From assembly GCA_947095535.1 (NCBI GenBank), contig OX352772.1, positions 190,370,198 through 190,434,197 of the forward strand: a stretch of DNA of 64,000 nt. Direction: 5' to 3'. Origin of the DNA: Poecilobothrus nobilitatus. Lineage: Eukaryota > Arthropoda > Insecta > Diptera > Dolichopodidae. Shown in pieces: positions 8,029 to 18,739 of the stretch; position 1 is the stretch's first letter, and each line of letters opens with the position of its first letter. Below the pieces are notes generated by a model. The model saw nothing but the letters and a program-made list of their open reading frames with translations, was not told the origin of the DNA and made no database searches. The translations under genes were made by a program, and so were the position numbers.

Positions 8029-10861
8029 ATGAATAAAAGAACAAATTTGACGGTAGAAAAAAAGCTCGAAATATTAATGAAAATTATATATCTATAGCGG
8101 CTGAATTCAAGTGTGACATTTCAGAAATAAAAACAAGTAAAAGTAACAGTAAGTCGATGCAACCGACTTATTAATACCCTATACCTGAATAATTCGAATT
8201 AAATTAAAAATCCATAAGTTTTTTTGGCAGCTGCTTGAATTTCTTCCCTTTTCTGTCTTATTCAACTCGAATTTCAGGAACGTAAAAAAGGGATCCCTTT
8301 GGGATATGCTTGACACCTTTGTAAAAAATATTTAAGTTTCTATCTTTATTAATTTCGAAGATTGTTAGACCTTGGGAGGTGTGTGTCAGCTACCCGAATT
8401 GCCACTCCAATTCATCGAATCCATCTCAGGAACATAAAGAAAACATGCTAGAACACCATTGTACTAAATATAAAGGTTCTACTTTTGTTGGTTTTGGAGA
8501 TATGCTCGTTGCACTTGTGCTCGTCCGGAAGTTTCCAAAATACGAACCCATGGTTCAAGCTCTTTCAAATGTTAGTTTCCAATTTTACAGAAAAGGAAAC
8601 ATAACATAACACCTAGAAATAAAAGTTCTATCTTTTTTAATTGTTGAGATATACTCGTTTGGTCTGGGGCTCGTCCGGAAGCTTCCAAGATTTGAAACCA
8701 TGGACCAACTCCTCACAAATTTCAGATACATAAATCAAACATAAAAGAACACCTCTCTGCCAAATTTAAAGGTTATATCTTAGTTGGTTTTCGAGCTAAT
8801 CTCCTTTGCTCTGGTGCTCGTTCGGAAGCTTCCAAAATCCAAACCCATGGACCAAATCCTCTTAAATTTCAGAGACATAAATCGAACGGGAAGAAACATC
8901 ATTGTACAAAAGAGATATACTCGTTTGCTCTGGGGCTCGTTCGGAAGCTTCCAAGATCCGAACCCATTAACCAAATCCTCGCAAATTTCAGAATCTTAAA
9001 TAAAACATGAAAGAACACCGCTCTGCCAAATTTAAAGGTTATATCTTTATTGGTTTTGGAGATAATCTCATTTGCTCTGGTGCTCGTTCGGAAGCTTCCA
9101 AAATCCAAACCAATGGACAAAATCCTCTTAAATTTCAGAGACATAAATCGAACGGGAAGGAACAATATTGTACAAAATTTAAAGGTTCTATCTTTGTTGG
9201 TTTTGGAGATAATCTCGTTTGCTCCGGAATCATTCGGAAGCTTCCAGAATCCGAACCCATGGACCGATTTTGTCCAGATTCGAACTTAGCCTTCCTTTCG
9301 TAATTAGTAACCTACTATATAAATTTCATCAAGATAGCTTTATTAGTTTTTGAGTTATCGTGCGAACGAATGGACGGACGGAGGGACGGACTTCGTTAAA
9401 TCGACTCAGGAGGTGATCCTGATTCAGAATATATATAGATGTCCATATCTAACTCGCTTCCTTTTGGTGGTTACAAACACCATATCAAAGTTAATAAACC
9501 CTATACATTAGGTGTAGGGTATAAAAAATGAAGAAAAATTTAAAAATCTTGCAAAGCAAAATAGAAATATTGAATCGAAAAAAATCAGAAGGGGAAAATA
9601 TAAAAAAATTGACGAAGCCGGAATGCTTTGGTTTCAAAATATGCGAAGTAAAAATGGTTTAATAACAATTATGGAACAAGCGAAGAAATTCGCTATTAAA
9701 TTAAACATAGAATTTAATCCTAGTAATGGCTGGTTATCGCGATTTAAAAAGCGGAATAACATAATATTTAAACGAAAAAGAAATGCAGCTGATATTGAAT
9801 CTGCAAATTACTTTCAATCATCTACACTTTTAGAAATTTTGGATAAATATGAAACCCATAACTTATTTAATGGAGATGAAACAGCGCTTTTTTATAAAGC
9901 ATTTCCAAGTGGTACCTTAACATCAAGAACAAGTACAATTTCTGGAGGAAAAACACCAAAAAATCATCTTACTGTACTTTTTATTACAAATATGGATGGT
10001 TCAGAAAAACATTCATTCGTAATTTGAAAATCAAAACAAACTAGGTGTTTTAAAGGAAAAACTATTCCTCTACCCTATTATTCGAATTGTAAAGCTTGTA
10101 TGACGAGTAAAATATGGTCTTCAATAATAAAAACATTAGATGAACTCATGCTAAAATCAAAGCGTAAAATTTGTTTAATTATAGATATGCCATAAATTAA
10201 AGGACGGTTTGGTTTTGAACAACATAGAAATAATTTTTCTGCCACCAAATACAACAAGTATTATCCAACCTCTTGATGCTGGCGTCATAAGATCTTTTAA
10301 AGCATATTATAGGCAAGATATTTTGGAAAAACAGTTAGCCGTTCTTGAAAAAGTGAGTACTTAGAAAAATTTTGTAAAACTATAGATTTATATAAAGCAT
10401 TAATATGGATTAAAAAAGCATGGTGGATGGTAAAACCGGCAACTTGCTTCAAAAAGTGTGGATTTAAGCCTGTTATAGAAGAACAAACAGATATGGAAGT
10501 AGAAGAAGTTAATGAAGATTTTGTTTTCGACATTCTAGTTTCTGATATGCTTACGGAAGATAATTTCCAAAAATTTGTTGATGTAGATCAAAACGAAGAA
10601 TGCTTTGGCGATATGACAGAAGATGAGATTTTAAGAGACATCACTTCTACAAATGTTCATGATGACAAAGAAGAAGAGAATGAAGAAAATATTATTGTTC
10701 ATCGTAAAATTAATAAAAAAGAAATGCTAGTTGCCTTAGACACTATTCAAAATTATTTCGAACAAAATAATGAAAATATGGAGTTATTCTACAATTTAGA
10801 AAGTCAGATTTTAAAACTAATATTGAAAAATAAACAAACAAAATTAACAAATTTTTTTTAA
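8029..10861 (+). pseudogene. Tigger-like transposase (CENP-B HTH + DDE_1), broken
   Basis: Cut-and-paste transposase. It starts at ATG 8029 (MNKRTNLTVEKKLEILMK, the HTH_psq start) and is interrupted at 8131 by a ~1.4-kb repeat. It resumes at 9527 and contains the second HTH (ASNGWLSRFKKR in the family; here PSNGWLSRFKKR, 9718-9753). It also has the first catalytic Asp in LFNGDETALFYK (~9868-9900), the second in CLIIDMP (10176-10196), and a third acidic region after the family's LPPNTTSIIQPLDAGVI (10235-10290). A frame break occurs before 8100, with stops at 10025 and 10194. The acidic C-terminal tail (10427-10861) is open. Confidence 0.8.
8132..9526 (+). mobile_element. DINE-1/INE-1-like (Helentron-associated) element with central repeats
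   Basis: Begins AACAAGTAAAAGTAACAGTA followed by a CGATGCAACCGACTTA stem. It ends with GGACGGACGGAGGGACGGAC (9372 onward), ATCCTGATTCAGAATATATA, and the hairpin ACCCTATACATTAGGTGTAG leading to GGGTATAAAA at 9517-9526. These are the boundary hallmarks of fly INE-1/DINE-1 elements. The middle has six ~120-150-bp direct repeats centred on the palindrome CGGAAGCTTCC, at about 8526 (diverged), 8676, 8823, 8942, 9089 and 9234. No protein-coding gene; open frames here are by-products of the repeats. It is inserted in the transposase reading frame. Confidence 0.75.
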
Positions 10862-11238
10862 TTTTAATTTCTTTGGATAGTAAGAGTGAAATGAAAAATT
10901 AAACAATGCGGTTGCAATGCAAAATTCAACGTATGCTTAATGCTATGTATGTATAAGCTTAATTGTACATCTCAATTGCAGTGTTTAATTTTTAAGTTCA
11001 CCCTTAATTACGATTGTATACATATAAGTTCTTACATACATACAATGAATATATTTTGTTTTTTTTTATTGTTTTTAGTGATTTAAGAGTTAGAAGAGAC
11101 TATATATTAATTATTGTTTTGTTTCTATTGTTTTTAGTTAATAAATGCACAAATTTATTTAAAAAAATGTGTAGTTTTGTTTTTATCTGGTATATACTGT
11201 ATTATCTGCTATATACTGTATTAAAGAAGAAGCATGCT

Positions 11239-11909
11239 GATCATATATCGCGTTAAATAATTATGTTTTTTTGTTGTTGTAATATAAATTTTAAAATTTT
11301 CTTTCAATGAGAAAATTTGTCAACAAATCTTCTTTCAAATCTTTGTCAACAAATTTTCTCATATTGTAATTTAATTCTGGTCAATTATTATTAAACTATT
11401 ATTTTATCAATTTTGCCATTCTTTAATTCTTCCGACAAAAGATACCGCGCTTAATATTTTTCTCACCGGTAAATTATTAATTCCACGAATTGACCATCAT
11501 AATTCATAAACAAATTAACATCGCTTTCTTTCTCCCACTTCATTCGTTAATCATGTTATTATTATAATTATTAATTTCCCATCAAATGTTTTCGGGATAG
11601 ATCAAATCGAGTTCAATAAATTTTCCCACAAATTAAAAGCTGATTCTTGCAATTAATTATTATAAATACTAACGTTCTTTCAATTAAAAATCAGTCTTAT
11701 AAGTTCATCTTCCTCGGTTCCTTCTTTAATAAGGAATATACAAAAATTAATATTATAATAATAAACTAATATTAAGTTTATATTTAAAGTTTTAATTTAA
11801 GTTTAAATTTAAATAATGAAAGAAATATAAAACACCAAATTTTGTTTTCTTTGTTTTTTTTAATGTTTTAATATTTTTTTTTGATTTGACATCAAATAAA
11901 AATAAAAGT
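11239..11909 (+). repeat. 5' LTR of errantivirus 1
   Basis: 671 bp, from GATCATATATCGCGTTA to AATAAAAATAAAAGT; matches the 3' LTR at 20302-20936. Relative to that LTR it carries an extra 26-bp piece (about 11330-11355) that splits a 26-bp palindrome. The LTR boundaries are taken from where the two copies begin and stop matching. Confidence 0.9.
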
Positions 11910-11926
11910 GGCGCAGTCGGTAGGAT
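11909..11926 (+). promoter_or_regulatory. primer binding site, tRNA-Ser
   Basis: TGGCGCAGTCGGTAGGAT is complementary to the 3' end of insect tRNA-Ser; its first T is the last LTR base. It is identical to the site of errantivirus 2 at 21484. Confidence 0.85.
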
Positions 11927-12203
11927 TACCGACATTACATTAACATTAACTTTACTTCAGTTATAAGTGATTAGTGTAGTGTCTCCTATCAAGGAGTTAA
12001 TCGGTATTCTTTAATAACAATTTGTCGAGACAATTTGTTAAAAATCAAAATAAAAACAAAATAAATAAAAACTTTTGGTGCAAATAATAATACTAAAATA
12101 AAATATAAAAAAAAAAAATATATAAACAATTTTATAAAAAAAAAAGTGATAATTTTGAGCCAATTTTGAAACATTCAATTGTGAAAACAGAAAAAAAAAC
12201 AAA

Positions 12204-13161
12204 ATGGCACTAACATTCAATGATATTGTAAAAGAAGCTCGCTCAATACCAGTATTTTCTGGGAGCGACACTTATTCACTTTCTTCTTTTATATCAGAAG
12301 TCGACACATTATTGAGCCTGGTTCCAGAACAACCAGGAAGAGGCTATATTAATAGAATACTACATTTTAAAATCCAAGAGAATGCCGCTATGAGCATCCG
12401 GATTACAAAATGCAACGTGGGAACAAGTTAAATTGCAGCTCATCAAATCTTTTGGCGTAGCAGAAAGCTATTTAAAGCTTAAGGAACAAGCGGATCAAAT
12501 TCCAGATAAAAATGTAAGTCAAATTTATTCTAAATTATTTATAGTTTTAGACAAATTAAATATGAAATATTCACTGGATCCTAGTCAACCTGGAGAATTC
12601 CAACCCATAAATAATGAAAGGTCAATTTTAGATAAATTTCTAAATAAAATTGACAGGGTCGATTCCATGTTTATTAGGTCCAGGAATTTAAATACATTAG
12701 AGGAAGCATATCAAGCCTTAGTCCAGACGGGTTTTCATAACAATAAAACTTATAATGACTCATATAGACCTAAAAAGCATCATAATAATTTTAATCATAA
12801 TGCTTTTTCTAATAATAATAATAAAATGAATAATAATAAAAATCACAATTTTAATAATTACTATTCTAATAATAACAATAACAGGACTAATAACAATACT
12901 GCTATTAATCGTTTCTATCATACTAACAATAGAAATAATTTCAATAATTCTAACAGTTACCGCAACCAATCGGGTAATTATAGAAGTAACCAAAAGTTCA
13001 ATTCTGGAACCTTTAGAAACAATAGGAACAATTATAACAATCCTGATCCAAATGCAATGAACGTGGATTATTATAACCCCAACTCAATGGATTTAGAGCA
13101 TAATACCACAAAACGCGTTGAAAATTTTCCTTTAACGCCTCCAACTTTAGACTACCCATAA
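12204..13161 (+). pseudogene. errantivirus 1 gag, one frameshift
   Basis: Structural polyprotein. ATG at 12204 (MALTFNDIVKEARSIPVFSG) opens a capsid-type domain with LSSFISEVDTLLSLVP. One indel at about 12395-12415 moves it to the next frame (NATWEQVKLQLIKSFG), which continues to TAA at 13159-13161. The C-terminal half is extremely Asn-rich (residues ~110-220 of the second frame), as in other errantivirus nucleocapsid regions that lack a CCHC knuckle. The minus-strand frame at 12760-12993 is a shadow of this Asn-rich stretch. Confidence 0.8.
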
Positions 13162-15018
13162 CAACTCTGACTATAGAGGGACAAAAAGTAGATTGCCTAA
13201 TAGACTCAGGAGCAGCTACTTCAATTATAGACCATAACATTTTTCCCTCAAAGAGATATAATAAATTATTAAACCTTATAGAATTGCAAACTATTACTGG
13301 TAGTCAAATTATTTATAATGAAATTATAACAAAAATACCAGACGAATTCAATGAGAATACTTCAATATCATGGAAAGTAACTAACCTTTCTAATAAAAAA
13401 TTTAGTGCTATTATAGGCCTACATTTACTTTCTCCAATTGGTGCCAAAATTGACCTACTTAATGGAGAAATTGTGGTGAACAATAAGGCTACCAAATTTA
13501 ATTACGCCTATCCCACAACAAACATATACCAACTAGAACCGTTAGATTTAAACAATCATGACTTATTTGAAGTATTACGAAACGAAAATTCAAAAAAGGA
13601 AGAAGAAAAACATTTAAAACATATTTTATACAAAAACAAAGATTTTTTTTTTAAAGATGGGGACAATTTAACTTGCGTAAATGATGTAAAACATCAAATA
13701 ATAACTACTTGTTCTTAACCAATATACAATAAAATATACAAATTCCCTAAAATTCATGAAGAAGAAGTAAATAAACAGATAAAAGAAATGTTGAGACAAG
13801 ATATTATTCAAACCTCTAATTGTCCATACAACAGCCCTATATGGGTTGTTCCCAAAAAACTGGATAATACAGACAAACAGAAATGGCGGATAGTAATTGA
13901 CTACCGCAAACTAAATGAAATCACAGTTAATGATAAATTCCCTATTCCAAACATCGAATCCTTATTTGATAAACTTGGTCGCGCCCAATACTTTTCGACC
14001 TTAGATCTCGCTAAGGGTTTTCACCAAATCTTGGTTGACGAAAAAGATAGGGCTAACACCACAGGGTCATTTTGAATTTAAACAAATGCCGTTTGGACTC
14101 AAAAACGCACCCGCGACCTTTCAAAGGATGATAAACCATGTCCTGAGGAACCATATAAATAAAATTTGTGTCGTCTATCTTGACGATATTTTGATATTCT
14201 GAACATCTCTTCAAGAGCATGTTGAAGCAATAACAGAAATACCAAGGAAATTAAGGGAACATAACTTAAAGATACAAGTTGATAAATGCAATTTTTTTGC
14301 AAAATCAACTGAATATTTAGGACACATTTTAACTCAAGAAGGTATAAAGCCAAATGATAAAAAAATTGAAATTATTAGAAATTTAGAACTTCCAGAAACT
14401 CGTAAACAAATAAAAAGCTTTCTGGGAATAACAGGGTACTACCGCAAGTTCATAAAAGACTATGCCAAGATAGCACAACCGCTTACAAAATGCCTTAAAA
14501 AAGATAGTAAGATAAATGTAAATGACGTACTTTATAAAGACTCCTTTAACAAACTTAAGAACTTAATTACAAGTCCACCTATTCTACGTTACCCTGACTT
14601 CAAAAAGAAATTTATTTTAATAACAGACGCATCAAACTATGCTATTGGTGCAGTGTTACAACAAGATGGATACCCTATTTGCTATGCGAGCAGAATGCTA
14701 AACGAACATGAAACTAAATATTCAACAATAGAGAAGGAATTGCTTGCCATTATCTGGGCAACCAAATACTTCAGACCTTATTTGTACGGTAAAACATTTA
14801 CAATTAAAACTGACCATCGACCATTAGTGTGGCTAAGTTCTCTTAAAGAACCTAACGCGAAGCTACAAAGATGGCGAATCAAATTAAATGAATATGACTA
14901 TACCATCGAATACGTTAAGGGAAAAGACAACAAAGTCGCAGACTTCTTGAGTCGAATTGACTCGAACAAATTTGAAATAAATACTTTAAATAAAAAAACG
15001 TCGAATATATCCCATTAG
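13150..15018 (+). pseudogene. errantivirus 1 pol: protease, reverse transcriptase, RNase H
   Basis: Aspartic protease with DCLIDSGAATSII (13191-13230), overlapping the gag end in another frame. RT follows, with [29 protein letters not shown] (first Asp), [12 protein letters not shown] and VYLDDIL (14170-14190). RNase H shows ILITDASNYAIGAVL (about 14617-14660), [14 protein letters not shown] and TDHRPL, and ends at TAG/TAA near 15018. Lesions: TAA at about 13717, a frameshift near 14060-14070 (the usual TAFST segment is damaged), TGA right after LDDILIF at 14200, and a further frame change before RNase H. Gag-pol order and spacing are otherwise standard. Confidence 0.88.
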
Positions 15019-15343
15019 CTCAGTCTGGAATGAACCACAGACTCTAAAACGAATGAAATTATACGGTCATATAAAACCAAAGGAAGTTATATCAAATAAA
15101 AAATGTAAAATAACACCCATCAACCCAGTCTGGTATGAAGCCCAGACCTTAGACCGTATAAAATTATACGCAAATATAACACCCAAAGAAATAGGAGTAA
15201 ATGTTTTAAACAAAAATGATTCTGAGTTAGCAACAATTCATAGTGGTTCTGAAGATTTGGGTGACCACATTCCTATCTCAGAAAATATTATTAACAAATA
15301 CCATACTCAAATTCATTTAGTTAAAGAAAAAAAAAATAAATAA
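15019..15343 (+). pseudogene. errantivirus 1 RNaseH-integrase linker and integrase N-terminus
   Basis: Holds two tandem ~115-bp linker repeats: VWNEPQTLKRMKLYGHIKPK at about 15027-15090, then VWYEAQTLDRIKLYANITPK at about 15130-15190. They are followed by a HIPISENIINKYHTQIHLVK segment that begins the integrase of related elements. It is cut at about 15343 where the foldback starts; the HHCC finger and the D,D,E core are absent. Confidence 0.6.
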
Positions 15344-15354
15344 AAAAACTTTTT

Positions 15355-15776
15355 AAAAAAACAGCTTTTTTGAACTAAAAAGTAGAAAATAAATTTTTAA
15401 TAGCAAATTTTTTTCTAATTTTTTAAACCATATTGTTACAATCGAGATTTCTTTGAAAAAGTTTATTTCAATATGTCAAATATATATATAAATATAAGTA
15501 TACATAAGTTTTAAAATCTGTGAAATTAATATAAAAGCTGGAGGCAAAATTTAAAAATATAAGTTTATAGTTATGCGTTTGTTGCCTCCAGCTTTTATTT
15601 TAATTTCACAGACTTTAAAACTTATATATACTTATATTTATATATATATATTTGACATATTGAAATAAACTTTTTCAAAGAAATCTCGATTGTAACAATA
15701 TAGTTTAGAAAATTACAGAAAAATTTGCTATTAAAAATTTATTTTCTACTTTTTAGTTCAAAAAAGCTGTTTTTTC
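15355..15776. repeat. 422-bp foldback (long inverted repeat) element
   Basis: Left arm 15355-15547 and right arm 15582-15776 are reverse complements over nearly their whole length, around a 34-bp loop. Inner ends are CTGGAGGCAA / TTGCCTCCAG, outer ends AAAAAACAGC / GCTGTTTTTT. Both arms carry a TATATATAAATATAAGTATA block. No coding capacity. It sits where the errantivirus integrase core should be. It is either a foldback-type MITE or an inverted duplication made during a rearrangement. Confidence 0.9.
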
Positions 15777-16564
15777 AGAAATTTTTGTTATTTATTTTAT
15801 TTTATTCTTTTTAGTAACGACAAATATAAGTATTAAATTAATATTTTTTTTTCCTTGTTTAATTTTGAATTTTTACAGTTGCCCTTACAGTCTATAATTA
15901 TATTATTACCTGTTATAATATAGAATACTTATATTGAATTTTGTTATTATTAATTTATTGTGGCAAAATTTTTAAAAAATTAAGAAAACGTTGCATAGCT
16001 ATAAAATGCAAAATTTAAATAAAAATATTGCAATTTTATAACGTTTTTTATTTCCACTTAAAAATGCGACCCTTTGAAAACTTTGATTTATATACTGCCT
16101 TGTTTTTTCTTTCTTTTATAGCATGACATTTTAATATTTCTTTTTTTCTATTTGTTATCTGTGTAAATATCAGATGTGCACATATACATAAAAAATACCC
16201 TTTAAAAATATTTAAAAACAATCAAAGTAACATTTTCTGTTCTCTTTTTTTTCTATTCGTTTTTATTTTTCTTCCAGTATTACATTTTCCTTTTATTTTG
16301 TTTTCTGTTATTTAGGTACGCTAAGTAATTCTTTTTTTTTTTTTTAAATGTTTAATTTATGCATTCAAGCATTCTATTTAAAAAGTATAAATTATAACCT
16401 ATAGAACATTCTGAATTTTTTTTGTTCGTTTATATTTACCGTCGATTCATATGCATACATAAAATTTTTTTTTGTTCGTTTATGTTTACCGTCCATTCAT
16501 ATAAATATAACTGTTGCCTACATATTAAAAAATAATAAATCTATAACTACATACATAAATAGCC
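15777..16564. other. non-coding AT-rich DNA inside errantivirus 1
   Basis: No gene or integrase remnant recognised. It contains two short tandem units, TTTTTTTGTTCGTTTATRTT with ACCGTCSATTCATAT, at about 16416-16456 and 16463-16502. Confidence 0.5.
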
Positions 16565-18458
16565 ATATATTATATTTTAGGAAATGTTTCGTTCTACAAT
16601 ACTACCGAAACTTTTCAGTAAGCAAGTAGTATTGATATGCTTAGACAAATCCTAGTTTTAAATTTCAACGAGTCTTATTACTTATAAGAAAATTTCAGAA
16701 AATCTTCTGTGAAGTAATAAGACAAGTTGAAAATATCCGTAAAAACTAAGTTTAAAGCTAAAATAATAAATTCTAAAAAAGAAAAAAAAATTTTTTTCTT
16801 TTTTTTTTTTATTATTTTTAATTTTTTTTAATTTAAATAAATTAAAAATTTTCCAACTTATTGTGTTTTTACCAGTTTATCAAATTGATGTTTATTTGAA
16901 ATTATTTGGTTACTTAGATACAAAATGCGTATCAACATTGTAACCATTATTATGCCTTGAAAAGGCTAATTTTATATTTTAGGAAACGTTTCGTTCTACA
17001 ATACTACCGAAACTCTTCAGTAAGCAAGTAGTATTGATATGCTTAGACAAATCCTAGTTTTAAATTTCAACGAGTCTTATTACTTATAAGAAAATTTCAG
17101 AAAATCTTCTGTGAAGTAATAAGACAAGTTGAAAATATCCGTAAAAACTAAGTTTAAAGCTAAAATAATAAATTCTAAAAAAGAAAAAAAATTTTTTTCT
17201 TTTTTTTTTTATTATTTTTAATTTTTTTAATTTAAATAAATTAAAAATTTTCCAACTTATTGTGTTTTTACCAGTTTAGCAAATTGATGTTTATTTGAAA
17301 TTATTTGGTTACTTAGATACAAAATGCGTATCAACATTGTAACCATTATTATGCCTTGAAAAGGCTAATTTTATATTTTAGGAAATGTTTCGTTCTACAA
17401 TACTACCGAAACTTTTCAGTAAGCAAGTAGTATTGATATGCTTAGACAAATCCTAGTTTTAAATTTCAACGAGTCTTATTACTTATAAGAAAATTTCAGA
17501 AAATCTTCTGTGAAGTAATAAGACAAGTTGAAAATATCCGTAAAAACTAAGTTTAAAGCTAAAATAATAAATTCTAAAAAAGAAAAAAAAATTTTTTTCT
17601 TTTTTTTTTTATTATTTTTAATTTTTTTTAATTTAAATAAATTAAAAATTTTCCAACTTATTGTGTTTTTACCAGTTTATCAAATTGATGTTTATTTGAA
17701 ATTATTTGGTTACTTAGACACAAAATGCGTATCAACATTGTAACCATTATTATGCCTTGAAAAGGCTAATTTTATATTTTAGGAAACGTTTCGTTCTACA
17801 ATACTACCGAAACTCTTCAGTAAGCAAGTAGTATTGATATGCTTAAACAAATCCTAGTTTTAAATTTTAACGAGTCTTATTACTTATAAGAAAATTTCAG
17901 AAAATCTTCTGTGAAGTAATAAGACAAGTTGAAAATATCCGTAAAAACTAAGTTTAAAGCTAAAATAATAAATTCTAAAAAAGAAAAAAATTTTTTTTCT
18001 TTTTTTTTTATTATTTTTAATTTTTTTAATTTAAATAAATTAAAAATTTTCCAACTTATTGTGTTTTTACCAGTTTATCAAATTGATGTTTATTTGAAAT
18101 TATTTGGTTACTTAGATACAAAATGCGTATCAACATTGTAACCATTATTATGCCTTGAAAAGGCTAATTTTATATTTTAGGAAATGTTTCGGTCTACAAT
18201 ACTACCGAAACTCTTCAGTAAGCAAGTAGTATTGATATGCTTAGACAAATCCTAGTTTTAAATTTCAACGAGTCTTATTACTTATAAGAAAATTTCAGAA
18301 AATCTTCTGTGAAGTAATAAGACAAGTTGAAAATATCCGTAAAAACTAAGTTTAAAGCTAAAATAATAAATTCTAAAAAAGAAAGAAAATTGTTTTCTTT
18401 TTTTTTTTATTATTTTTAATTTTTTTAATTTAAATAAATTAAAAATTTTCCAACTTAA
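16565..18458 (+). repeat. tandem array, 4.7 copies of a ~400-bp unit
   Basis: Units start at AGGAAAYGTTTCG at 16579, 16981, 17380, 17781 and 18179 (periods 398-402 bp). The last unit stops at CCAACTTA near 18458. Units 1 and 3 share GAAATG and CTTTTCAG; units 2 and 4 share GAAACG and CTCTTCAG, which suggests dimer-wise expansion. Each unit can form three hairpins: CAATACTAC/GTAGTATTG, GTCTTATTACTT/AAGTAATAAGAC, and a poly-A/poly-T pair. Open frames inside are unsupported. Confidence 0.92.
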
Positions 18459-18670
18459 TAAATAAACCTTAGAAAAACCTATAGATTTTCTAAAATACAA
18501 AGTTACTAATTTAGATATTATCAAAGAAAGATTGAACAAAGTAAAAAATAGTGTAATCGCAAAATTAAATGCAGAGAGAAAACCTTTCTCACCAGAAAAT
18601 AAAGCCGAAATACTTATAGAAAACCCCGAGGCAGTTCCCATAAACACCTACATAAATACATTAAAATAAA
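18459..18670 (+). pseudogene. errantivirus 1 integrase C-terminal remnant
   Basis: After the array, a frame reads KPIDFLKYKVTNLDIIKERL (18475-18534) and VIAKLNAERKPFSPENKAEI, stopping at TAA 18668. This parallels the end of the better preserved integrase of errantivirus 3 (HSTTKRKPIDFL and following, at 46.2-46.4 kb). It is what remains of the integrase after loss of its catalytic core. Confidence 0.6.
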
Positions 18671-18739
18671 AACTAAACTTGATAATAATAGGTTAAAAGA
18701 TCTTAGAAATAAAAACATCCACCCAACAAGAATAAAACG

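Larger units (their letters stand above)
7601..11218 (+). mobile_element. Tigger/pogo DNA transposon, carrying a DINE-1-like insertion
   Basis: Flanked by TA at 7599-7600 and 11219-11220. The 5' end (7601-7622) matches, at about 15 of 22 positions, the reverse complement of the intact 3' end seen at 29525-29546 (CAGTGGAAACCGCTTATAGTCA). Subterminal TTTATAGTCA recurs near 7690. The copy's own 3' end is eroded to ATATACTG. It contains a pogo-type DDE transposase pseudogene. It interrupts the Polinton polB gene between the zinc-finger part and the SGWGL region. Confidence 0.65.

Noticed and set aside
8379..9303. overlapping frames on both strands (for example LVLVRKLPKSKPMD) as a gene family
   Set aside because: Produced by the internal repeats of the DINE-1-like element, equally open on both strands.
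11909..11926. tRNA gene fragment
   Set aside because: Only the 18 bases complementary to the tRNA-Ser 3' end are present, next to an LTR; it is a primer binding site. No cloverleaf tRNA or rRNA gene was seen in the window.
12760..12993. minus-strand 77-codon Ile-rich open frame
   Set aside because: Shadow of the Asn-rich gag region (AAT/AAC repeats read as ATT/GTT on the other strand).
17528..18141. two similar ~70-codon frames as a duplicated small gene
   Set aside because: They are just the tandem repeat read through; they begin at non-ATG codons and run through poly-A/T.
16565..18458. possible CRISPR array because of regular repeats
   Set aside because: The 400-bp units are tandem with no spacers, in an animal genome; this is satellite-like.
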